Made by a program: the position numbers and the translations under genes. From Ascaphus truei (Eukaryota > Chordata > Amphibia > Anura > Ascaphidae): DNA of 64,000 bases. Shown here one piece after another: positions 45,789-56,283 of the stretch. The DNA lies in contig CM071567.1 of assembly GCA_036426205.1 (NCBI GenBank), forward strand, positions 294,660,592 to 294,724,591, read 5' to 3'. The notes below the pieces were generated by a model. That model worked only from the letters and a program-made list of their open reading frames with translations, did no database searches and had not been told where the DNA came from. The stretch's first letter is position 1. Each line of letters starts with the position of its first letter.

Positions 45789-46426
45789 GTGAAGTTTAGA
45801 TGAGAGCATACAAAAAGAGAAAACAAGAGAACATACCGTGTACAAAGAGTATATACAGAGTGTCAGCTTGCAGTACAATGGGAAATAGGGAATAGTAAAA
45901 CACTATATGTACTCACACGGGCATGTGTGAGCAAAATCCCTCAGCGTTGTCTTTAAACATCGGATATTTTCTTCCGGTCACTGGGTGTGCTCATCTGCTG
46001 GAGTGTACTCGATATGGTAAACCCGTGAACAGAAGAAAGGCACAAAGTGGCCCAGAGTCAGCAAAACTATATGGGTATTGCCAGGGGTGATTAAATAATT
46101 ATGATTAAAATGATGTACTCACACGGGCGTGTGAGTAAAAATCACTCAGTGTAGTCTTTTGTGCAGATCCTGATGCTTATTGTTGTCATATGATGGCTCT
46201 AAGCAACTGATGTATGCTCATAGTGAGCCAGTAGGCAGGGAGAGAGCACAAAGGTCCACGATGAGTGATGTGATGCTTGAAAAGTGGGGGAAGGATGGGG
46301 TGGGAGGGAGAGGAAAGGGAGGGGAAAGGGGGACGGAGAGGAAAGGGAAGGGGAAGGGAGAGGGAGTGTGAATGAACACACTGGTGATGGCAATTAAATC
46401 AGTAGAATACTATTTTACACTCACAC
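45789..46426. repeat. Penelope-like element, left inverted arm
   Basis: The inverse of 49061-49688: AGATGAGAGCATACAAAAAG, TACTCACACGGGC, TTCTTCCGGTCACTGGGTGT, AACTGATGTATGCTC, and a GGAAAGGGAGGGG purine tract are all shared. About 638 bp. The middle contains repeated CTCACACGGGCNNGTGTGAG, itself a palindrome. Confidence 0.93.
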
Positions 46427-46774
46427 GGGCTAGTGTGGTTGAAGACTACACAGGCAGTTCTTGCAATAGGCTTTCCTCCGTTTGTTATGTATCCGCGTCT
46501 TCAGTCCAATGACTGGTAGTGTCTCGCGGTAGAAACCCAGGGAGGATGACAGCCAAGGCAGTACAGATGATTAAAAAAAGTGCATTTTATTAAACAAATA
46601 AAGGTAAAATCTGAAACTTACATATAAAATAATAAAGGTGGTTTCCGTAGCTGGATGCACAGTTCAGGTCACAGTAAGTCCCTTTCTCCGCGTCCGGATA
46701 ACAGGGCTGGATCCCGGATAATGGAACAAACTACGGAGGCCGTAGAGGATCATAAAGGCTCCACGCTGTGCCTG

Positions 46775-46815
46775 GAAAAACACGTTTCGGAAGCTCACTT
46801 CCTTCGTCAGGTTCG
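46775..46815 (-). ncRNA. Hammerhead-ribozyme motif F, in the Penelope-like element
   Basis: The best copy in the window. Minus strand: GAAC, core CTGACGA (exact CTGANGA; 46804-46810), A, stem II GGAAG / TGAG / CTTCC (perfect), GAAA, C, loop GT, G, T, then T as H17. GAA/TTC can form stem I. It is 700 bp past the endonuclease, in the 3' flank of the element, the place described for Penelope hammerheads. Known Penelope hammerheads have a minimal helix III and may act as dimers, which fits the 2-bp helix III here. Confidence 0.75.
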
Positions 46816-47499
46816 GGTAACAGCGTGGAGTCTAGGGGAACTTAAATTTGATAAAATTCGGCATTGATACAGCTGATGTGGATACATGATGATTGCAGCA
46901 GGGATCCATCGAAAGCTGTGAGCTGGATAGGCTCTATTTGAGCTGATGTTCTGCATGATGGGCATGTGCATGCTTAATACACTACTAGCATGCTATAGTC
47001 GTAATAAAAAACAAGGTGTTAACACTTGTGGCACACATTTCTTAAATTAACCTGCACAATAAATGGTACAAGTCTATCAGACGCAAGGAGCATAATGAGT
47101 GTTAATTTCTCAGGCATGATTAGATGCTGGTGCAAATATACATTCTACAATAGTTGAACAATAATTGTTTAAAAAGGTGAAAAAAAAGAGATTACAAAAA
47201 GAACATAAGGCAGATATTACAATCTATGTCAAAAGAATCTGGGTCAAATGAATGGGGGATGAACTACATGTAGCAAATATAGGGAGGCAGCAAATGAAGT
47301 AGTGGAAAAATGTTTGAATGACATTAAATCGGACATATATATAATTAAATATGTAAATAAATATAATATAAAATGTAAAACATGTATAAAATATAGGTAA
47401 AATATAAAAACAAGTGGTAAAAGGTGACTCTAAAAAAGAGAGAAAGAGAGACAGTTGATCAGTGCCATACAATGGAAAATCGTCATGACAACAGGGAAT

Positions 47500-47876
47500 A
47501 AATTGAATGGGGTGTTGGGTTACAAAAAAGCACCGGTATCAGACCTCCTGGAGCCAGTGTTTTTCATTTGTAAATCCAGAATGTTTCTATCTCCATCCCG
47601 CCAGCATGGGGGTACTTGCTCTATGGCCCGATACAACAGGCCTGTTGGATCACTGTTGTGTTTCAGTTGGAAATGTTTTGGCACACTGTGAGTTTGAAGT
47701 TGCTTTCTTATATTGCCCATGTGCTCCAGTATGCAGACACGCAAAGGTCTGCCGGTGCGTCCCACAAACTGGAGACCACATGGGCATTGAAGCATATAAA
47801 TAACGTGAGTGGAACGGCAATTAATAAACTGTTTCATGGTTAACCTTTCTCCAGTTACTGATGATTCAAATTTCAT
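47500..47876 (-). pseudogene. Penelope GIY-YIG endonuclease domain
   Basis: The frame on the minus strand (from about 47930 to 47500) reads KQFINCRSTHVIYMLQCPCG, then LQFVGRTGRPLRVCILEHMGNIRK, then HFQLKHN. VIYML..C/CG...FVGRTGRPL.VR.LEH is the GIY-YIG nuclease core: Tyr in VIY, Gly-Arg-Thr in the second motif, catalytic Arg replaced or shifted at RVCILEH (usually R..EH). The CPCG pair before it fits the Zn-finger-like linker. The upstream CX2C linker to the RT is at about 47880-47910 (HKCQSCKAC). The nuclease makes the nick used for reverse transcription. Confidence 0.88.
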
Positions 47877-47900
47877 TTTGTCTTTAGAACCATTACCACA

Positions 47901-49060
47901 TGCCTTGCATGATTGGCACTTATGAAAGCCTATAATGTCATTGAGCCAGTTGTTTTTGGCACCTGTCCCGGAGGATTTAAAAGTACTTGGTGCAAGTTTA
48001 TTTTTAGTGTTATCTGCTCTTTTAAAAATTACTCGGGGGTTATTTGGTAAATGTTCCTTTAAAATAGGATCACTTTGAAGAAGATGCCAATGATGTTTTA
48101 GTATCCTTTGTATTTTATCCGCATGCTGGTTATATTTATTTAAAAAGGGGCTATGAACTCTCCACGTGTATCCTTCTCCTTGGTTATTAAAAGAGTTGAT
48201 CTATCAATACGGCTTATTTGGGTTAATGCTGTATTCAAATGTTCCTTATCATAGTTCCTTTATATAAAACGTTGTTTTAAAAGTCCTGCTTGCTCCTTAA
48301 AAAAAGAGTCATCCGTACAATTCTGACGAATACATCTAAATTGACCTGGTGGTATGTAGGCTAGCCACCTACGATGGTGGCAGCTACTATTTAAAAGATA
48401 GTTGTTGAAGTCCACACCTTTGAAGAAGGACTTGGTTTTGATCAGATCCTCTTCGTATATAGTAAGGACAAGAAAATCTATCGTGGTCTCACTTCATTGT
48501 GATGTAAAAACTAAATTCTGATTGTTCTGAATGATATATTCAACAAATAATTTAAGATTCTCCTCACTCCCCTGCCAAATAAAAAACACATCATCAATGT
48601 ATCTCCGCCAGAGGACTAAGTCTGCGCTGAATCTGTTGAGGGATCAAATGGTGCCGTCCCCCTATATACTCATAAAAAAATTAGCGTAACTGGGTGCAAA
48701 CTTAATTCCCATTGCGGTCCCGTGACTTTGAAGATAAAATGTGCCATTAAAATTGAAAATATTGTGTTCTAAAATAAAAGTAATGCTATCAAGTAAAAAT
48801 GTATTCTGTTCCATTGCCATACCTTGATCGTGATTTAAAACTGTGCAGATAGCCTCACGCCCCTTAATGTGATCAATGGCTGTATAAAGCGATGCTACAT
48901 CGCAAGTTACCATGATAAAAATAGGTTGCCATTTGATGGGGGTGAGTATGTTAAGAACATCTGTTGTATCCCTCAGATAGGATCTCCTAGTCACAACATA
49001 ACTCTGAAGGAACGTGTCAATGTATTAGATAAGTTAGACGTGAGAGACCCTATCCCAGAG
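47901..49060 (-). pseudogene. Penelope reverse transcriptase, broken
   Basis: In minus orientation: VTCDVASLYTAIDHIKG (48994-48840; motif A with the first catalytic Asp in CDVASLY), then HGTAMGIKFAPSYANFFM (about 48660-48722; motif B), then the YIDD box at 48590-48601 inside RRYIDDVFFIW, then downstream IPPGQFRCIRQNC (about 48310-48360). Order and wording are those of Penelope-type RTs (telomerase-related). Frame shifts and stops lie between motif B and the YIDD box and several times after it. The N-terminal part before MTRRSY is missing, where the right inverted arm begins at 49061. Confidence 0.9.
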
Positions 49061-49688
49061 TGTGAGTGTAATATACTATTCTACTAATTTAATTGTCATC
49101 ACCAGTGTGTTCATTTACACTCCCTCTCCTCCCCCCACTCCCTATCCCTTCCCCCTCCCTTTCCTCTCCCTCCCACCCCATCCCTACCCATTCTACAAGC
49201 ATCACATTACTCATCGTGGACCTTTGTGCTCTCTCCCTTCCTACTGGATCACTAAGAGCATACATCAGCTGCTTAGAGACATCATATGACAACAAGAAGC
49301 ATCAGGATATGCACAAAAGACTACACAGAGTGATTTTTACTCACACACGCCCGTGTGAGTACATCATTTTAATCATAATTATTTAATCACCCCTGGCAAT
49401 ACCCATATAGTTTTGCTGACTCTGGGCCACTTTGTGCCTTTCTTCTGTTCACGGGTTTACCATATCGAGTACACTCCAGCAGATGAGCACACCCAGTGAC
49501 CGGAAGAAAATATCCGATGTTTAAAGACTATGTTGAGGGATTTTGCTCACACATGCCTGTGTGAGTCCATATAGTGTTTTACTATTCCCTATTTCCCACT
49601 GTACTGCAAGCTGGCACTCTGTATATACTCTTTATACACTGTAGGTTCTCTTGTTTTCTCTTTTTGTATGCTCTCATCTTAACTTCAC
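49061..49688. repeat. Penelope-like element, right inverted arm
   Basis: Inverse of 45789-46426 over about 628 bp. It abuts the truncated RT frame, so the 5' side of the element was replaced by an inverted copy of the 3' side, a rearrangement known for Penelope insertions. Confidence 0.93.
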
Positions 49689-49866
49689 GTACATTATCAC
49701 CAAGGTTCAGGGGACGATCCTTCCGATTGAGCAGCAGCACCATCAGGGCCAGTATTATTCATCATTTATCTATTTATTCACTATCTTTATTTGAGCCCTA
49801 CCCCTTTTTAGGGGCCTGTATCTCGTCCAGCTATTTTGAGGGAGCACCACTGTTACCCACTTTTGC

Positions 49867-50557
49867 AAGATGTAGAAAGTGACAGGCTATCCTATGGGGT
49901 TTCCCCCCCCTCCTAATGCTGAATTCCTGAGTGACAGGAGTGGATTTGACACAGGGATCTGTGATAGCCAATGGTGGTACAGATACTGGGCCCTTCCTCT
50001 TTGAGCTGCAGGAAGGAAGTGCCTAAATTAGAGATTGAAGTTCAGCCCTTAGGGGTTGTTCCAGCATGCCCTGCATGGGGTAGGATGTGTTAGATATGTC
50101 TCCTCCCAGCCAGGAGTGAGGCATGTGCTCAGACCCTCATGGGCTGAACACATAACCTAATCCAGCTAGGCCTCATCATTACCCGCAGGCTAGTACCATC
50201 CAGAAGCCAAGGATCTACCATATCAATTTGAGCATACACTGCAACAACACCAGCAGTGGCTGCTTTAATAAAGAACATCCTCATTGGTACTTTGGGCTCT
50301 GCTGCAGTCTGTGTGGAGAGAGGTAGTGATATTAAAGACTGTCATAGTGGGGACCGCCTTCAGCCTTGCTGTGACCCCCCATGTCTGGAGGTGCTGACAC
50401 CAAGAAGAAAAAGAAACAGAAGGATCCCTAAAAGTTTGCCTTGTACCCCCACATCATCCTGGGAAACTCATCTCTCCTGTACCTCACAGGTAACCAGCAT
50501 TACACCATGCACTCGCATAGCCATAATCTCCCAGAGGAAGGGGGGACATGTGCTACA
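49867..50557 (+). repeat. 5' LTR, right piece
   Basis: Contains AATAAA at 50267-50272 and ends in CATGTGCTACA. The part at about 50045-50285 is absent from the 3' LTR. Pairs with 56342-56815. Confidence 0.8.
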
Positions 50558-50559
50558 AA

Positions 50560-50571
50560 TGGAGGCGCTGC
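50560..50571 (+). other. Primer-binding-like site
   Basis: TGGAGGCGCTGC two bases after the LTR end, the same word as at 8993-9004 and 30682-30693 (antisense). Confidence 0.6.
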
Positions 50572-50712
50572 TGAGATGAGAAATGGCAGGACAGACTTTA
50601 TAGACTTTGCACTGGCAGCGGCTGTAATTAAAGGAGGCAGGGGTCCTGATGGTATGTACCAGGGACCACGGGTACCCATTTCATGACAAGGAGGGATGTC
50701 TCCCCTTAGGTG

Positions 50713-51426
50713 TGTCACGCTGTGCAGTCTGCAGACCAGACCAGTCCCCTGTACTGAGGTGGGATGTAGAGTATATGCACCGACAGCAGAGGGGGCGTGT
50801 CCGAGATATGGCGTAGAAGTGTGGCCAGGCCTGGATGTAGATAAAAAATGGTCAAGTACTTGCTGAGTCCGAGGATATAGAAAGTTCCATAGTCAAAATC
50901 CGTAGCTGAGTCCGAGGGTCTTAGAGGTAGAGTAGTCAATAGGAAAGCCGAGTTCAGGAGCCAGAGGGGGTATTCAGACGAGCCGAGTCAATAGCTGTAG
51001 GGAATAAACACAAAGAGAGTACGACACAGGTTCCAGGCAACACGGGTAGCAAGGAGCTATGCAGAGCAAGGAAATTAAAGCAAAGCAGGATACTTAAAGT
51101 GGCAGTGACCAATCCAGATGAGGGGCATGGCGGGGGGGGGTGTTGAGGAGCTGCTCGTGAGTGGCTGAGAGACTAGGAAGTAGTAGAGCACAACTGAGAG
51201 TGCTGGAGACATGGTGAAGACTCCCACGCCGAGCGGGGGGTGAAGACAGGCATAACGCTCTGTAACACCAGTGCCAGATTCCAAGATGGTGGCCGCGGTG
51301 GAGTTCAAGGTATGCGCTGGGCGGCGGCATGGGTAGCGACGGAGGGCAGGGGCAGCAAACGCTGCAGTACTGGTAGTGGGTAAGGAGGGGTCACGCCGCA
51401 AGGGACGTGGCCCCCGATTCCTTACA
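50713..51426 (-). mobile_element. Solo LTR (714 bp) inside the LTR element
   Basis: Plus-strand ends TGTCACGCTGTGC and GATTCCTTACA; AGGTG flanks it at 50708-50712 and 51427-51431. Read on the minus strand it opens TGTAAGGAATCGGG and ends GCGTGACA. No coding. The 5-bp duplication and TG/CA ends mark a solo Gypsy/ERV-type LTR. Confidence 0.9.
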
Positions 51427-51431
51427 AGGTG

Positions 51432-51738
51432 ACACCGGAGAGGTGACTACCAAAGCCTTTGCCATAGACTTTGTTGGGGCGCACCCCGAGGCGATACCGG
51501 GTAGTGTGGGTACCTTGCATAGTAGTCCAAGACAGGGACAGGACAAACGTCACCACGTACAGAGAAACTCTGTGTGCGTGTTGGGGCGCACCCCGAGGCG
51601 TGACCGGGGAGCGCAATACCCTTCATCAACTACTGGAAAATGGGCCAAGGCCTTCACAGTGGACCGTGAGGACCCTTGGGTACCAATACACATAGAATGT
51701 GTTTATGGGATGGGACCTAGAAGGCTCTCTGCAGGCTC
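51432..51738 (+). other. Internal LTR-element sequence with a short direct repeat
   Basis: GTTGGGGCGCACCCCGAGGCG occurs at about 51471 and 51577, each followed by (A/T)ACCGGG, in an open frame of 127 codons (51407-51790). The frame begins inside the nested LTR, so it is not original. I do not recognise a protein family. Confidence 0.5.
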
Positions 51739-51945
51739 TCTGGGGCAGTCTCACAGTAAATGCCTCAACATTGCCTCAACATTTCTGTAAGATTCTTAAT
51801 GGCCCATCAGATTAACACAGCGGAGACTGCAGGGACCCCTGCTGTGTTAATCCGATGAGCCATTAAGAATCTCACAGAAATGTTGCGGCAATATTGCAGC
51901 AATGTTAAGCCAATGTTAAGGCATTAACTGTGAAACTGTCCCAGA
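51739..51945. mobile_element. ~207-bp palindromic MITE
   Basis: TCTGGG(G/A)CAGT(C/T)TCACAGT..AATGCCT forms the ends, and AAGATTCTTAATGGCCCATC and GATTAACACAGC return inverted. The loop has GGAGACTGCAGGGA. Inner arms are related to those of the MITE at 16090-16445 (shared GATTAACA..GC and CCCTGCTGTGTTAATC). No clear target duplication. Confidence 0.8.
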
Positions 51946-52359
51946 ATTTCCCAGGCAAGAGTGCTAATACTCGTGGCTGCATCTGTACCCCACATCTCTG
52001 TTCTGCAAGGGACGGGCCTCTAACAGAGTACCGTGGGAGACCTTGTGCAACTTAAAGGCGGGCCCTTGATGTATTTCTGGGGACCCCGTGTATTTTTATA
52101 TTCTAGATCTATTGCAGTGCTCACAAAATGGAGAGCGCAGTGAAGCAAAATGGTGCTCCCGCCAAAACAGTGGGACCTCATGGGTTGAAGGGGGCCAAGC
52201 CTTTTCTGAAAAATCCCAGTCTGCAAAACCACCTCTTTTTTCAAAAGTTATGAAAAGTTGCAACCTTGTTCGGCGTGTTCACCAGAAACAAGATGTGACC
52301 GCGAGGCTGAGGTGGGGATTGATATATAACACCAACCCACAGCCGCGTGGGCATGTCTG
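51946..52359 (+). other. Internal sequence of the LTR element, unrecognised
   Basis: Short frame MESAVKQNGAPAKTVGPHGL (from 52129) is broken by a stop after ~42 codons. It has the look of a retroelement leader or gag start but no motif. No family assigned. Confidence 0.35.
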
Positions 52360-53065
52360 GAGTGTAGATAGGTTGAGGTAGCTGGGTTGGGGTAGGAGAG
52401 GTATGGATGGTCAGAGATACTTGCCGAGGTCAGGGTTGGATAAGTGCGGATCTTTAAGGTACTTAGCCGTGGTCAGGATTGGAGAGGTGCGGATCGTCGT
52501 GGTACTTGGTCAGGGTTGGAGAGGTGCACTTCATCGTTGGTCAGGAGTTTAGAAGAGCGGAGTCCAGAAGAATAGCCGAGGTCAGAAACAGGAACTAGGA
52601 ACCAGAGTACAAGACAAGACTATGGAGGCAAGGGTAGCAGTGAACACATCGCACATAGGAAGGTTTATGCTCAGCTGATTTGCCATTGGGACGGCTGAGC
52701 ATATATAGGACACAGCAACCAATGAGGTAATAGGCTGGAGGAGGCGTGTCAGAGTGAGTGAGTGTGATTGGAGGATACGGTGCAGGAGACAGGTGTGTGG
52801 AAGATCCCAGAGGCGTAGAGATGATGTGGTTCGACCTCGCGCCACCTGTGCGAGCTGCGCACTGATGAAGTTGCCGCATGGGCGGAGACTGGAGGCAGGA
52901 CCGGAAACAGTAGTATTAACCTCCACGTGGGATGCGCACTTGCGCCTTGCATGGCGGCTGGTCGCAAGAGAAGGAGGAGAAGCATCATGGATAATGTAAG
53001 GAGCGGGGGGCCTGATCACGGATTGGGGTAAGTGACAAGTGCACCGCGGATCACGGATCCTGACA
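52360..53065 (-). mobile_element. Antisense LTR-like repeat
   Basis: The right end is CACGGATCCTGACA, so the minus strand opens TGTCAGGATCCGTG. A TATA-like ATATATAGG lies at 52700-52708 on the plus strand. The left part (GCCGAGGTCAG-type direct words at 52420-52580) is typical of amphibian LTR 3' regions. No target duplication found, left edge approximate. Confidence 0.55.
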
Positions 53066-54840
53066 GCGGCAAAGTATAGCCACACCCCTCATTGTGACTA
53101 GCTCATCCGGATCCTGGTCACTATTTGGTCCATCCAATGCCAACCTTGTGTTCCACCTAGGGGAGGAGCAATGCCTTGTACCAATCAGGACTTTTTTTCC
53201 AAACCATGGGAGGAGTTTGCCACACCCTGTGAAGCTTCACTTCTGCGGAGCTGTGGAGAAGTGAAGGGCTGCCTGCTAGTTTTCTACACTGCTTATTCTA
53301 TCTACCTCATCATGTCAGAGTTGGATCTCACAAACTATTCCCTACCAGGAGGCTTTCTGGTGGCTACAGTCTATGGGAGACAGTTCCTCCGATGTGTGTG
53401 TCCTCACTGCAGAATACCTGGCAGTATGACGGCACAATACCAAAATTGTGGGATGCAATACCTGTGGCCTGCCAATCCCGTGCCCCTGAGGAGGTGATAC
53501 TGCCAATGACCGAACTGTTACACCAGCTGGTTTGATACTTGCCTACCCCTACTGCTGACGGCCTCCGATCAGGCCCTAATATCTTGGGAGGTAGCCCAAG
53601 GAAACATATACCTGGCTGGGCCTTCTATGGGTGCATTTACCCTTGTTCCTGGACACCATTGTTCCTGTACCTGAGATGACCCCAGCGGTACCGATGCCAA
53701 CGGTATCAGGACTGGAACCAGAGACCGCTCGTCTGGCGGGTGAGTCGACTGCCCCAGGGGTGTTGGGTAAGTCTCCCTTGATGGTGCCGGAGTAGGCCTG
53801 CTTCGTGCCGATTTCCGCCAAGGGGTGTCGGTTGAACCGACATCGCAGCCCGGAGTATGTGTCCTTACTGACGTCTTCATCCGAAGCGGCGGAGTCATGA
53901 GGTCACGACGTCCATCATAAAGGCTGTGGTGCTGCCGGAGGTCCAGAAGAGCCACGCGCCAGAGGAGGACGTCGGAGCTGGACAAGACACTACCGCTGAG
54001 GAAAAGACCCATCCCGATGACATCTCCTACCTGCACTTGGGTGAGATGACATCACTTTCTACTGACATGGCTCCGCTGTGGACTTACTGGAGGAGGAACC
54101 TGGCAGAGGGTGAGGCACTTCTGGTACAACCAGAAGCGAGGTCACTGCAGGTGCAGAGCAAGGGCTTGCCTGGGAGTCTCGCGAGCGTGGCTATTTCTGA
54201 TGACATCATAAAGATGGCCACTGTGTCAGATGCGGAACCTCCTTTGTTGCATACCGGAGAGAGTGCTCATCCACATCTGCTTCACTACAGACCCCAAACA
54301 GGGAAGAAGCCAGTGTGGATCATTTCAGAAGATCCCCGTTCCGTCCCCTAGTAGTCATGGCCGACCTACTGGTACAAATCATGGACATTACTAGGCCCAA
54401 CTCACCGGCCTCAGTTGTCCCTGCCCTGTCACCAGCCCCTGTCCCTAGCCCAACACCATCACCAGAGGTAAAGGGAAGGCCAATCCTGAGTGACACAAAC
54501 GGGATCTTCCAGGGCCCATACCCTTGATCCCTAATCCCAGTATCTCTGCTCCTGATGCTGCTACGTTTATACTAACTAAGTTCCCTTGTGAGAAGTTATC
54601 TCTTGGTATATTCATGGACTTGAGAGACTGGGACTTTGCGGGGAAGGATGGGTGGTCATCTGGGTCTGAAGGTGAAATACCTTGTGCTAGCCGCATGCCT
54701 GTGAAAAGAGTCTCGAGGTCATTTACGTCATTTAGGGACTCATCCCTATACCAGAAATCTGCTACTTCTGGTGTGTCCTCCCAGATGAACACCAGGTCCA
54801 GTAGTCCACATGAGTATAGGGACCCTCTTAAGTGGTAGGA
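53066..54840 (+). pseudogene. Internal region of the LTR element with unrecognised frames
   Basis: Frames of 108 codons (53171-53497; contains VCPHCRIPG), 141 codons (53926-54351; acidic, EEDVGAG and VPEVQK-like words) and 104 codons (54524-54838; SISAPDAATFIL, LRDWDFAGKDGW) lie in order on the plus strand. They might be remnants of one structural (gag-like) polyprotein, but no nucleocapsid CCHC box, protease DSG or RT YxDD was found. I do not assign a family. Confidence 0.4.
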
Positions 54841-55054
54841 CCCCATGTTTGAGGGTTATGCCCCTAGTCTAAATAGAACAAGACTGCTATTGGTAAATGG
54901 TGCTACAGTATTGTGGATCACTGGTGAGAAGAAGGTCAACTATCCCGGGAAGAGATAGCAGAAGCCCTCCGTAAGAGGATGGGTGAAATAAATTAGGGAG
55001 TAAGAGCCCCAGAGGGACCCTCTATATTTTACCAGGAGGTTGAGTTAAGTGAAA

Positions 55055-55334
55055 AGGAAAAATTGTAGACACCAGGAAAACAGCCGCTCCTGTAGTACAA
55101 CTCAGACTCACCAGAAAAAATACTAAAAAAATGCTTTATTTAATGGATACTGGATCCACAAACACAAAACAACACTCCTCCCAGCGTTTCAACGCGATGG
55201 GAGGAGGTTGTTTTGTGTTTGTGGATCCAGTATCCGTTTTATAAGTAAAATAAAGCATTTTTTTAGTATTTTTTCTGGTGAGTCTGAGTTGTACTACAGG
55301 AGCGGCTGTGTTCCTGGTCTCTACAATTTTTCCT
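55055..55334. repeat. 280-bp near-perfect hairpin
   Basis: Arms of about 130 bp (55055-55183, 55198-55334) share TGTAGTACAACTCAGACTCA, AAATACTAAAAAAATGCTTT and GGATACTGGATCCACAAACA. The 14-bp loop GCGTTTCAACGCGA resembles the GAAACGCGTT end of the hammerhead-like motifs, so this may be a head-to-head pair of Penelope flank ends. Confidence 0.92.
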
Positions 55335-55812
55335 GTGATTCTATGATCAGACTGACGCCACGGAGGACACTGATCCCCCATCTGGGTGCAACGCTAAGCC
55401 AGGAGATAACAAGGGACAGTTAAATCGTGAGTAGAGGATTACTCCATACCGATTATAAGGACAGTGTGTTTATGGAGCCGCGCCACCATTAGGATCTGTT
55501 CCGTGGTGGTATACTGAGAGGGTCTGTACTCTGTTTCCTCCCCTTTCCCTCTCCTTATTGGGCTTATCTCTGAATTGCTCCACATTGAATGACTTACTGC
55601 TTGATGGCTGTTTGCTATTGATATCCGGTTGTCCTGTGAGCCTTTAGACGTTTGTTTTGTGCTCGGTTGAGTTAAGTGAGACTCAGTTCTGGGTATTACC
55701 TGGTCAGGTACATGGCCATAAAATGCAATGATTAAGTAGAGTTGATCGAGCTATCTGTAATAGGTACCGTCAATCTCACGGGTATACCTTCCCATATGTA
55801 CCTGAGCCAATA

Positions 55813-56073
55813 ATGGATGAAATAGATCAACACCGACATGAGTGGTTGAGGTTAGCAGTCATTGAGAATATTAAAGCCAAGACGAGTGAGGACAGGTTTA
55901 TTAAAGATGACAAGACTCGCTCACTAATGGAAAAATGGCTTGTGGGCACATGTATTTTCAAAGAGAGAGCAGAGGTTAGACAGTGCCCTTGTCCTCCTAA
56001 GGTATATTATATCGGGGCCAAGTTATTCGATGGGAGGGTGGTCATGAAGCCGTACCCAAAACATTATAAGTGA
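55813..56073 (+). pseudogene. Unrecognised 86-codon frame before the 3' LTR
   Basis: The frame MDEIDQHRHEWLRLAVIENI continues with TRSLMEKWLVGTCIFKE, a cysteine pair in VRQCPCPPK and KVYYIGAKLFDGRVVMKP. It has protein-like, charged composition and sits 210 bp before the 3' LTR. It could be the last gene of the element. I cannot tie it to a known family, and the upstream codons (about 55790) are open only for a short way. Confidence 0.35.
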
Positions 56074-56283
56074 GGGTTTTTCTTGTCTCTTCCCGTTTGG
56101 AGACTAAGTTATTTTAATATCATCGCTGTCATCAGTGGATGATAAAAGGTTAGTTAACTGTGTACAGTATGAGGTTATTTGTACATCTGCTATAACCTGT
56201 ATTTGTTTGCACATACCAGGTGGATGGATGGTACCCACATTTGGATCCAAGCGAGGTCGTTGGATAATTCACCTAGAGGAGAG

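Larger units (their letters stand above)
45781..49866 (-). mobile_element. Penelope-like retroelement (4086 bp)
   Basis: Inserted in the LTR between AAGATGTGG (45772-45780) and AAGATGTAG (49867-49875), a 9-bp target duplication with one change. Layout on the minus strand: an outer inverted arm, broken RT, GIY-YIG endonuclease, 3' non-coding DNA with a hammerhead motif, and a second arm. Penelope-like elements carry a telomerase-related RT and GIY-YIG nuclease and are known to show flanking repeats and inverted terminal copies. RT and endonuclease frames are both broken, so the copy is dead. Confidence 0.9.

Noticed and set aside
52582..53085. 167-codon minus-strand frame
   Set aside because: It lies wholly in an LTR-like repeat with promoter-type composition and has no recognisable domain.
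54445..54846. 133-codon minus-strand frame
   Set aside because: It overlaps the plus-strand frame 54524-54838, which is more consistent with the LTR element's orientation; it is probably a shadow.
55184..55197. Loop GCGTTTCAACGCGA as an eighth hammerhead-like motif
   Set aside because: Only the GAAACGC end is similar; core and stem II are absent, so it is mentioned only as a possible remnant.
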